From Acidimicrobiaceae bacterium (GTDB lineage: Bacteria; Actinomycetota; Acidimicrobiia; Acidimicrobiales; Aldehydirespiratoraceae), in NCBI GenBank assembly GCA_028819505.1, contig JAPPLH010000003.1:1-64000 (forward strand): a stretch of DNA of 64,000 nucleotides, written 5' to 3'. Shown piece by piece: positions 18,696 through 25,012 of the stretch (positions are counted from its first letter, which is position 1; the number at the start of each line of letters is the position of its first letter). The notes under the pieces are model-generated. The model was given only the letters and a program-made list of their open reading frames with translations, searched no databases and had not been told where the DNA came from. Made by a program: the position numbers and the translations under genes.

Positions 18696-20306
18696 CTACA
18701 GCCTCTCCGGAGCCGACACCCCGAGGATGGCGAGCGCGACGGCCAGGCCGATCCGGGTCGCCTCCACCAGCCACAGGCGGGCCTGGCGGACGTCCTCGCC
18801 CACATCGTCGCGCAGGATCGGGCAGTCGTGCCAGAACCGGTGGAAGGCGGAGGCCAGCTCACGAGCCCAGGTGGTCACTTGATGCGGGGCCCGGGCCCGC
18901 ATCGCGGCCGCGACCGTGTCGGGCAGCCCGGCCAGGGCCCGCAGCACGTCCAGCTCGCGCTCGTGCACGAGCACCGCCAGGTCCACTCCGTCCAGCGAGG
19001 CCCGCCGCACGCCGCGGGCTTCGGCCTGCCGGCCCAGCGAGTGGATCCGGGCGTGCGCGTACTGCAGGTAGTAGACGGGGTTCTCGGCCGACTGGGCCGA
19101 CACCACGTCGATGTCGATGGTCTGGGTGGTGTCGATGGACTGCAGCAGGTACACGAGCCGGGTCACGTCGGGACCGACCTCGTCGAGCAGCTCCGAGACG
19201 ATCACCATGTCGCCCGCCCGCTTCGACAGCCGGACCGCGACCCCGCCCCGCCGCAGGGTGACGTTCTGGCCGATCAGCGTCTCGTAGCCTTCGGGCGGGT
19301 GGCCCAGCGCACCCAGCGCGGCCCGCATCCGGGGGACGTAGCCGTGGTGGTCGGCGCCGAGGATGTCGATGACCAGGTCGCCCCGGGAGAACTTCTCGTG
19401 GTGGTAGGCGATGTCGGGAAGGAAGTAGGTGGGCTCGCCGTCGCTCTTGACCAGCACCCGGTCGGCGCTGTCGCCGAACTCGCCGGTGCGGAGCCACACC
19501 GCGCCGTCCTGGGTGTAGACCATGGCCCGGCTGCGCAGATCGTCGAGGACACGGTCCATCGCGCCCCGGGCGACCAGCGCGGACTCGCTGGTGTAGCGGT
19601 CGAAGGTCACGTTCATGGCGGCCAGAGTGTCGGCCTGGTCCCTGCGGGCCCGCTCCAGCCCCCACTGGCGGGGATCGGCGCCGTCGGGCATCTCGGCCGC
19701 CCAGTCGGCCACGTACTCGCCGTGATAGCCGTCCTCGGGAGGCTCGGCGCCCCGGCTGCGAGCGTCCAGCGAGGCCGCGAACAGATCGATCTGGCGACCC
19801 CGGTCGTTCACGTAGAACTCGCGGGTCACCCGGTAGCCGCAGCGTTCCAGCAGCCGGCACAGCGAGTCGCCGTAGGCGGCCCACCGTCCGTGGCCGGCGT
19901 GCAGCGGGCCGGTCGGGTTGGCCGACACGAACTCCACGCTCACCGAGCGCCCCGAGCCCGTGTCGCTGCGGGCGTAGCCGTCGGCACCTGCGGCGATCAC
20001 CTCGGCCAGCACCTCGTGCAGCCAGCTCGGGGCCAGGCGGAAGTTCACGAAGCCGGGGCCGGCGGCCTCCACTGCCAGCACGTGGGGCGGCGGCTCGGCA
20101 CTCAAGTGAGCGACGATCTGCTCGGCCAGCTGGCGGGGCGGTCGCCTCGCCGTCTTGGCTGCGGCCAGCGCCACATTCGACGACCACTCGCCGTGGGAGC
20201 GGTCCCGGGGCCGCTCGATGGCGATCTCGACTGGCGCGGGTACGACGCCGACCCCCTCCAGAGCCGCCTGCAGCCCGTCCCTCAAGCCGTCGCGCACATC
20301 CGGCAT
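18696..20306 (-). CDS. argS: Arginyl-tRNA synthetase
   Basis: Charges tRNA-Arg. The class I HIGH motif reads HAGH in NPTGPLHAGHGRWAAYGD; the KMSK region reads RLSKRAGDMV. The N-terminal additional domain and C-terminal DALR anticodon-binding helices are present; 536 residues is normal. The ATG at 20306 is six bases after TAGGAT. It is transcribed away from the tRNA-Arg(CCG) gene about 100 bp upstream. Confidence 0.96.
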   Translation of the reverse strand: MPDVRDGLRDGLQAALEGVGVVPAPVEIAIERPRDRSHGEWSSNVALAAAKTARRPPRQLAEQIVAHLSAEPPPHVLAVEAAGPGFVNFRLAPSWLHEVLAEVIAAGADGYARSDTGSGRSVSVEFVSANPTGPLHAGHGRWAAYGDSLCRLLERCGYRVTREFYVNDRGRQIDLFAASLDARSRGAEPPEDGYHGEYVADWAAEMPDGADPRQWGLERARRDQADTLAAMNVTFDRYTSESALVARGAMDRVLDDLRSRAMVYTQDGAVWLRTGEFGDSADRVLVKSDGEPTYFLPDIAYHHEKFSRGDLVIDILGADHHGYVPRMRAALGALGHPPEGYETLIGQNVTLRRGGVAVRLSKRAGDMVIVSELLDEVGPDVTRLVYLLQSIDTTQTIDIDVVSAQSAENPVYYLQYAHARIHSLGRQAEARGVRRASLDGVDLAVLVHERELDVLRALAGLPDTVAAAMRARAPHQVTTWARELASAFHRFWHDCPILRDDVGEDVRQARLWLVEATRIGLAVALAILGVSAPERL

Positions 20307-20312
20307 CGGCCG

Positions 20313-20318
20313 ATCCTA
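20313..20318 (-). promoter_or_regulatory. -10 box of argS (leaderless-type)
   Basis: TAGGAT on the minus strand followed by six bases and the argS ATG. No convincing -35 box is seen. Confidence 0.45.
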
Positions 20319-20412
20319 CCGGGCACCCCTTGTCCGGCCGGTGAGTGAGGCCCGTGCCCGCCACCCCCTATCCCGCCGGGTGAGCCGAGCGCCGGTAGCA
20401 TGGCCCGGCCCA

Positions 20413-20484
20413 GCCCCCGTAGCTCAGGGGATAGAGCAACGGCCTCCGGAGCCGTGTGCGCAGGTTCGAATCCTGCCGGGGGCG
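20413..20484 (+). tRNA. tRNA-Arg (anticodon CCG)
   Basis: Acceptor GCCCCCG pairs with CGGGGGC; D-arm GCTCAGGGGATAGAGC; anticodon stem ACGGC/GCCGT with loop CTCCGGA (anticodon CCG, reads CGG); T-arm CAGGTTCGAATCCTG. The discriminator base is G20484. CCA is not encoded. The ATG of the next gene begins at 20486, one base after the tRNA. Confidence 0.95.
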
Positions 20485-20485
20485 C

Positions 20486-21664
20486 ATGACAGTCACCGAC
20501 GCGGCGCCTGCGCCGGCCAAGAAGCCCCGCTGGACCTACCAGTGGAAGGAGCTCCACGACGAGGTCATCACCTCGGGCCTGTGCACCGGCTGCGCCGGGT
20601 GCGTGATCGCCTGCCCCCACCACGTGATCGGCTACACCCACGAGCCCGGCGCCTACAAGCCGTTCCACCTCGAGGAGGAGCTCGGCGCCGACGACTGCGT
20701 CCACGGGGTCAAGGGCTGCACGTCATGCACCCGGGCCTGCCCCCGATTCCGCATGTGGGAGCCGGAGGCCGACATGCACCTGTTCGGCCGGGAGCGGCAC
20801 CCCGACGAGATGTCGGGCGTCTACTCCGACATCCTGCTGACCCGGGCCTCAGACGACTTCGTCTACGAGGTGGGCCAGGACGGCGGGCTGGTGTCGGCCA
20901 TCCTGATCTGGTGCATGGAGAACGACATCATCGACGGCGCCCTCACCAGCGGGGTTGAGTCGCTGCCGAACGGCGAGCCGGGGTGGAAGGCCTTCCCGAT
21001 GGTGGCCACCAACCGTGAGGAGGTGCTGCGGGGCGCGGGCAGCCGGTACACCTACTCGGCCAACCCCATCGCCTTCGAGGAGGCCCGTGATAAGGGGCTG
21101 GACCGCCTGGCGCTGGTGGGCATGAGCTGCCAGACGTCGGTGGGGCCGGTGATGTGGCACCGCAAGGTGGGCAAGGTGAGCAAGCCGATCAAGCTCAACA
21201 TCGGCCTGCTGTGCTCCAAGTCGTTCGACGACTCGCTGTTCGACGAGCTCTTCGAGGTGAAGTACGGCCTGCCCTCCGAGCAGATCTCGAAGATGAACAT
21301 CAAGGGCGTCTTCCAGATCTGGACCAAGGACGGCCGCTACCACGAGATCAACCTCAAGGAGTGCCACGCCTGGACCCGGGAGGGCTGCAACCTGTGCCCG
21401 GACTTCGCAGCGGAGCACGCCGACATCTCCACCGGAGGCATCGGCGACCTGACCGACTGGACCCTCACCATCGTGCGCACCGAGTTGGGCCGGGCCGTGA
21501 TCGACGCCATGGTGCGCGACGGCGCGATCGAGACCCGCCCCGGCGACGACGATCCCGGCGCCATCGCATTGATGCACCGCCTGTCGGCCAAGAGCCGGGA
21601 GCGCTGGCCCCAATGGGCCGACGGCGCGGCCCGCCTGGGGCTGCCCGAACGCAAGCCGGCCTGA
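20486..21664 (+). CDS. FrhB-family iron-sulfur flavoprotein (coenzyme F420 hydrogenase/dehydrogenase beta subunit type)
   Basis: 392 residues. An N-terminal ferredoxin-like module has two clusters: CTGCAGCVIACP and CTSCTRACP. It is followed by the FrhB/FdhB N- and C-terminal domains (SDILLTRA, QDGGLVSAILIW, GMSCQTSVGPVM, GLLCSKSFDD, LKECHAWTREGCNLCPDFAAEHADISTGGIG). These proteins carry FAD and 4Fe-4S and move electrons between F420 and other carriers; the partner here is unknown. The start is only one base after the tRNA-Arg, so ribosome binding would have to use the G-rich tRNA acceptor strand or a processed, nearly leaderless mRNA. Confidence 0.88.
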   Translation: MTVTDAAPAPAKKPRWTYQWKELHDEVITSGLCTGCAGCVIACPHHVIGYTHEPGAYKPFHLEEELGADDCVHGVKGCTSCTRACPRFRMWEPEADMHLFGRERHPDEMSGVYSDILLTRASDDFVYEVGQDGGLVSAILIWCMENDIIDGALTSGVESLPNGEPGWKAFPMVATNREEVLRGAGSRYTYSANPIAFEEARDKGLDRLALVGMSCQTSVGPVMWHRKVGKVSKPIKLNIGLLCSKSFDDSLFDELFEVKYGLPSEQISKMNIKGVFQIWTKDGRYHEINLKECHAWTREGCNLCPDFAAEHADISTGGIGDLTDWTLTIVRTELGRAVIDAMVRDGAIETRPGDDDPGAIALMHRLSAKSRERWPQWADGAARLGLPERKPA

Positions 21665-21665
21665 C

Positions 21666-21730
21666 TGACACCGCCTGACCCGAGGAGCAGTCGCCAACCG
21701 GTGAGAGTCCGTAGCGTGGCAGCGGTGTCA
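21666..21730 (+). other. Possible structured RNA element downstream of the FrhB gene
   Basis: TGACACCGC (21666-21674) pairs perfectly with GCGGTGTCA (21722-21730), enclosing 47 nt that contain CCGGTGAGAGTCC. That inner motif resembles the central part of cobalamin riboswitches, but I cannot trace the full riboswitch core, so the identity is open. It could also be the terminator of the FrhB transcript or part of the selenoprotein mRNA leader. Confidence 0.4.
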
Positions 21731-21822
21731 TTCCCGCTCTTGTTCGCTTCGCTCACGGGCCGCTCGGGCCACGGCCTCGCTCGCGCCGGTAGGCTCGCCG
21801 CGGCCTGTTCGCTCGGCCTCTA
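21731..21822 (+). repeat. Dispersed intergenic repeat, copy B
   Basis: Starts TTCCCGCTCTTGTTCGCTT, continues CGCTCACGGGCCGCTCGGGC and ends CTCGGCCTCTA. It lies between the FrhB gene and the DsbA-like gene. It is the only copy whose orientation is reversed relative to the flanking genes. Confidence 0.8.
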
Positions 21823-21833
21823 GGGAGCCCGTC

Positions 21834-22448
21834 ATGGACATCGAGTTCTGGATCGACCCGCTTTGACCGTGGTGCTGGGTGACGGCCCGTTGGGTCGTCG
21901 ACGAGGTGCAGCCGGCCAAGGACCTGAACATCACCTGGCAGCCGATCAGCCTGTTCTTCAAGAACGATCCCGATCCTGAGGGCGACTACTACAAGCACTC
22001 GTACTTCAGCCTGCGGCTGATGAGGGTGCTGGAGTCGGTGCGGGAGGCTGACGGCGACGACGCGGTGGGGCCCCTGTACTGGGAGTACGGCCGGCGCCTG
22101 CACCACGACGGGGTGCGGGAGTTCGCGGTGGCCGACGCGCTGGAGGCGGTCGGCTACGACACCTCCCACGCGGCTGCCTTCGACGACGACTCCTGGGATG
22201 CTGAGATCCGAAAGCGCATGGACGAGGGTCTGGCGTTGTGCGGCGACCAGGTGGGCACCCCGATGATCGCCCTCAAGGACCGCAACGGCCTCAAGCAGGG
22301 CTACTTCGGCCCGGTCATCACCCGGGTGCCGCCCCCCGAGGACTCCCTGGCCATGTGGGACGCCCTGGTGGCCATGATGAACGTGGCCGGCTTCTGGGAG
22401 CTCAAGCGCACCCGCACCGAACGCCCCGAGTTCGGCCAACGTCCATAA
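21834..22448 (+). CDS. Candidate selenoprotein: DsbA-family mycothiol-linked oxidoreductase with UPWC active site
   Basis: Read from ATG 21834 (Shine-Dalgarno AGGGAG upstream), the frame gives MDIEFWIDPL, then TGA at 21864-21866, then PWCWVTARWVVDEV and stays open to 22448 (204 residues including Sec11). The family (DsbA-like, M. tuberculosis Rv2466c type, mycothiol-dependent) has FWFDPLCPWCW at this place, so the TGA replaces exactly the first, nucleophilic Cys. The family C-terminal signature ELKRTRTERPEF and the loop VGTPMI are present, so the remainder is intact. A strong hairpin starts 14 nt after the TGA. If TGA were a true stop, translation would have to restart downstream and lose the active site. 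Alternatives are a recent Cys-to-stop mutation or a base-calling error. Confidence 0.8.
21864..21899 (+). promoter_or_regulatory. Candidate bacterial SECIS element with Sec codon
   Basis: After TGA (21864-21866) come 14 nt, then GACGGCCC (21881-21888), loop GTT, and GGGTCGTC (21892-21899). The eight pairs include one G-U. The loop begins 22 nt after the TGA and its first base is G; both fit the general bacterial SECIS model (short apical loop with an early G, loop about 16-37 nt from the UGA). Confidence 0.65.
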
Positions 22449-22471
22449 GGCGCGCACGCCGGGAGAACCTG

Positions 22472-22497
22472 GGCGACCTCCACCGGTAGAGGTCGCC
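22472..22497. terminator. Bidirectional hairpin terminator
   Basis: GGCGACCTC (22472-22480) pairs perfectly with GAGGTCGCC (22489-22497) around an 8-base loop. It lies between the 3' ends of the DsbA-like gene and the vapC remnant, six bases before the latter's stop. No T-tract. Confidence 0.7.
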
Positions 22498-22502
22498 GAC
22501 CA

Positions 22503-22894
22503 TCAAACTCGGATCACTCCCAGCTGAGCCACAACGGGAAAGCCCGCGTCCTGGGTGACGACCGGCACGTCTAGCGCCATAGCGGTGGCCGCGATCCAGG
22601 AGTCGTTAACCGGCATCTTCAATCCCTCGTCGCGAAGGACGATGCGAAGTCGAGCCCATGCCGAGGCGACCCGGTCGTCGATTGGCACGGGCTGAAGCGA
22701 CAGAGCGGCTTCGAGGGTCGAGAGCCGGCGGTCGCGGGTCGGTGTGTCCTCCGCGGCTAGCACGCCAGCACGCAGTTCCCCGACAGTGACCACCGAGACG
22801 GCCAGTTCGGCGGGAAGCACTCCTCAAGGATTGGCCGCCCGGACTCCCGCGCGATGAAGACGGACGTGTCCGCAAGTCCCCTGCCTAACGCCAC
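22503..22894 (-). pseudogene. vapC: VapC toxin (PIN domain), frameshifted
   Basis: A PIN-domain RNase toxin partner of the overlapping vapB. From GTG 22894 the frame gives MALGRGLADTSVFIARES then GRPILEE, the correct VapC N-terminus, but then loses frame near 22820. The rest (LPAELAVSVVTVGELRAGVL ... MPVNDSWIAATA ... VVTQD) continues in another frame to 22503. The break corresponds to one missing base. A GTG near 22820 could start only a truncated protein without the first catalytic Asp, so the toxin is probably dead. Confidence 0.8.
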
Positions 22895-23139
22895 GGCAGA
22901 TCGTCGGTGGTCTCGTCGTTCAGCGAAGCGAGATCAGTGGCAAGCGCGGCGTCGGCCTGGCGGGCCAAGACATCACGAACAAACCGCCCTCGAGTCATCC
23001 ACCGCGGCCGCTCGGCTACCGGAGCCAGTTCGGCGACCGGCCGCCCGTTCACGGTGACGGTGATGCGCTCCCCTTCCGCCACGCGGTCCAGCAAGGCCCG
23101 CGTCTGATTGCGCAATTCGCGGGAGGCCACTTCGCTCAT
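22885..23139 (-). CDS. vapB: VapB/Phd-type antitoxin
   Basis: 84 residues: Phd/YefM fold (SEVASRELRNQTRALLDRV, ITVTVNGRPVAELAPV) and an acidic C-terminal toxin-binding tail (SLNDETTDDLPWR). It would neutralise VapC and repress its own operon. The antitoxin is intact while the toxin gene that overlaps its 3' end is frameshifted. A TACAAT box lies six bases before the ATG. Confidence 0.88.
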   Translation of the reverse strand: MSEVASRELRNQTRALLDRVAEGERITVTVNGRPVAELAPVAERPRWMTRGRFVRDVLARQADAALATDLASLNDETTDDLPWR

Positions 23140-23145
23140 GCGACG

Positions 23146-23163
23146 ATTGTAGCAAGAGTGCTA
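23146..23163 (-). promoter_or_regulatory. vapB promoter overlapped by an inverted repeat
   Basis: Minus-strand TACAAT (23151-23146) lies six bases before the vapB ATG. TAGCA-AGAG-TGCTA (23150-23163) is a palindrome overlapping the upstream end of that box, a fitting VapB operator. Confidence 0.55.
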
Positions 23164-23230
23164 TGCCTGTTCTCACAGCACCAGCATGCAGACCGCATCG
23201 CTCTAGCTCGTCTGCCATGGCGATAGGACG

Positions 23231-23262
23231 ATGCTTTTGATTGTCATGATAATCTAAAGCAT
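23231..23262 (+). promoter_or_regulatory. AT-rich inverted repeat abutting the ATPase start codon
   Basis: ATGCTTTTGATT (23231-23242) and AATCTAAAGCAT (23251-23262) are inverted repeats with 11 of 12 matches and an 8-base centre. TAATCT (23250-23255) inside it can serve as a -10 box seven bases before ATG 23263. The AT content stands out from the surroundings. It looks like an operator for autoregulation or an element boundary. Confidence 0.6.
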
Positions 23263-24420
23263 ATGTTTCAACGGTTGCTGACGTTGCCGGAGCCCGGGAC
23301 GGAGACCTTCTTCCTGTGGGGGCCGCGCCAGGCGGGCAAGAGCACCCTACTCAAGCACCAGTACCCCGACAGCGTGTGGGTCGATCTGCTCAAGGCGGAC
23401 GAGTTCCGCCGCTACGCGACCCGCCCGGAGCAGTTGCGCGAGGAACTGGAGGCGGCGGGCCCGGACCCGTCGCGCCAGGTGGTCATCGACGAGATCCAGA
23501 AGGTTCCCGCCTTGCTCGACGAGGTGCACTGGCTGATCGAGAACCGCGGGCTGCGCTTCGCTCTGTGCGGATCGAGTGCTCGCAAAGTGCGGCGCCGCGG
23601 CGCAGCGAACCTGCTCGGCGGACGAGCCCTGCGCTATGAACTGCGCGGCCTGACCGCCGGAGAGCTCGGGGAGTCCTTCGACCTCGACCGGATGCTCAAC
23701 CACGGCTACCTGCCCTCGATCTACGAGTCCAGCAGACACCGGCGCCGGCTCGACGCCTACATCGCCGACTACCTGCGTCAGGAGGTGGCCGCCGAGGGAC
23801 TGGTACGGAACCTGCCCGCATTCTCGGACTTCCTCGACGCTGCGGCTCTGAGCGACGGCAGCCCTGTCAACTATTCGAACGTCGCCCGCGAGTGCGGCGT
23901 TTCGGGACCCACCGCCAAGGCGTACTTCGGCATCCTCGAGGACACGCTGCTGGCTCGCTGGCTGCCCCGCTGGCGGCGGCGGGCGAAGCGCCGCCTGGCT
24001 GGCGCGCCGAAGCTCTACTTCGAGGATGTGGGCCTCGTGAACCGCCTGGCGCGGCGGGGTGAACTGCACGCCGGCTCCGACGACTACGGCAAGGCCTTCG
24101 AGAACTGGGTGTTCCACGAACTCTCCGCGTTCATCGCCTACCACGAACTCGACGAGCAGCTGACCTACTGGCGGCTCCCCAGCGGCATAGAGGTCGACTT
24201 CGTTGTGGGCGACATGCGGCTCGCGATCGAGGCGAAGGCATCCGCCAGAATCACCAACAGCCACCTCAAGGGCCTCCGCACCCTCGCCGAGGAGCATCCC
24301 AGCATCAGTCGCCGGGTCGTGGTCAGCCTCGAAACCCAGCCGCGGCGGATCGACGACGGAATCGACATCATCGGCGCGACCGACTTCGCCCAACGCCTCT
24401 GGCACGGCGAACTCCTGTAG
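23263..24420 (+). CDS. AAA+ ATPase with DUF4143 C-terminal domain
   Basis: 385 residues. The P-loop GPRQAGKSTLL (about 20-30), Walker B VVIDEIQKVP, and sensor FALCGSSARKV form the AAA module; a winged-helix-like segment (NVARECGVSGPTAKAYFGIL) and the C-terminal DUF4143 domain with a PD-(D/E)XK-like core (SGIEVDFVVGDMRLAIEAKA) follow. Members are common in bacteria and archaea next to toxin-antitoxin and mobile genes; function is not established. Preceded by a strong AT-rich inverted repeat and no Shine-Dalgarno. Confidence 0.88.
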   Translation: MFQRLLTLPEPGTETFFLWGPRQAGKSTLLKHQYPDSVWVDLLKADEFRRYATRPEQLREELEAAGPDPSRQVVIDEIQKVPALLDEVHWLIENRGLRFALCGSSARKVRRRGAANLLGGRALRYELRGLTAGELGESFDLDRMLNHGYLPSIYESSRHRRRLDAYIADYLRQEVAAEGLVRNLPAFSDFLDAAALSDGSPVNYSNVARECGVSGPTAKAYFGILEDTLLARWLPRWRRRAKRRLAGAPKLYFEDVGLVNRLARRGELHAGSDDYGKAFENWVFHELSAFIAYHELDEQLTYWRLPSGIEVDFVVGDMRLAIEAKASARITNSHLKGLRTLAEEHPSISRRVVVSLETQPRRIDDGIDIIGATDFAQRLWHGELL

Positions 24421-24727
24421 CGAGGCTGTCCCCGAGCCACCTGTCCCGTCAGGCTCCGGTCAGGGGCCCAGAGAGGTGACGGGGACGACATGGATACCGT
24501 CGGTGGCCACGTTCCGAGCGACCGAGCGAGCCAGGCTGAGCATGTGCTCGGGGTCGTGGCGCACCCCGTTCGCGGCCCCGACATCCACGCTGATCGACTC
24601 GTGGAGGTGGTCGCTCGCCCCCCGATCACCAGTCGGCGACCCACTCAATATAACATTCTAGGGGATTTTGATATGACATTTTGGTGGAGTCTTGTCCTGC
24701 ATTCTGGGTGAGGGCCAGCGGGAACCG
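24421..24727. other. Gene-poor stretch with AT-rich spot
   Basis: Between the DUF4143 ATPase and the vapC fragment. It holds only a weak minus-strand frame (24460-24648) and an AT-rich spot with the direct repeat ATATAACATT (24648-24657) / ATATGACATT (24671-24680). The motif TTTTGAT just before the second copy also occurs in the inverted repeat upstream of the ATPase, so the ATPase gene is flanked by similar AT-rich sequence. Confidence 0.5.
24460..24648 (-). CDS. Doubtful small ORF
   Basis: 62 codons (MSGSPTGDRGASDHLHESIS ...). I recognise nothing in it. Composition is compatible with coding (HMLSLARSVARNVATDGIHV), and it could be a remnant of a larger gene. Reported only because it is the sole frame in this gap. 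Confidence 0.2.
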   Translation of the reverse strand: MSGSPTGDRGASDHLHESISVDVGAANGVRHDPEHMLSLARSVARNVATDGIHVVPVTSLGP

Positions 24728-24961
24728 TCAAACCCGGAGTACCTGCACGTCTCGAGCGTGACCCGCCAAGGCTCTCAGGTCTCTGGGGTCGCCTGTGAGC
24801 ACCGTCCCGCCAGGCTCGGCCGCGGCCACGACTATCGCGTCCGCCGCCGATCCCCGACCGGCTCTGGCGCGCAAGGCAGCGGCGCGACGTACAAGCCCCT
24901 CCGTCAGTTCGACGACCGTGCACGTCTTGAGGAACCAGTCGACGGCCGCGTCGGTACACAC
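24728..24961 (-). pseudogene. VapC-type PIN-domain fragment (C-terminal half)
   Basis: 77 residues with the C-terminal PIN pattern (FLKTCTVVELTEGLVRRAAA, SAADAIVVAAAEPGGTVLTG, DPRDLRALAGHARDVQVLRV). The N-terminal half with the first Asp and Glu is missing, and the upstream frame runs directly into the stop codon of the next gene at 25013. No antitoxin is adjacent. A deletion remnant. Confidence 0.75.
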
Positions 24962-25012
24962 ATCCTTGGACGGTGGCCGAGGCCGCGCGCATCCTGGATG
25001 TTCCGGTGCGGT

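Noticed and set aside
21841-21900. Second in-frame TGA genes elsewhere in the window
   Set aside because: I looked for other interrupted redox genes with a TGA at a Cys position and found none; the vapC break is a frameshift, not a TGA.
21879-22448. A normal DsbA-like gene starting downstream of the TGA
   Set aside because: Such a start would remove the whole CPWC-type active site, whereas an AGGGAG-ATG and matching residues exist before the TGA.
22503-22820. An intact small VapC starting at GTG 22820
   Set aside because: It would lack the first catalytic Asp, and the correct N-terminus (DTSVFIARES) is visible just upstream in another frame, so frameshift is the better reading.
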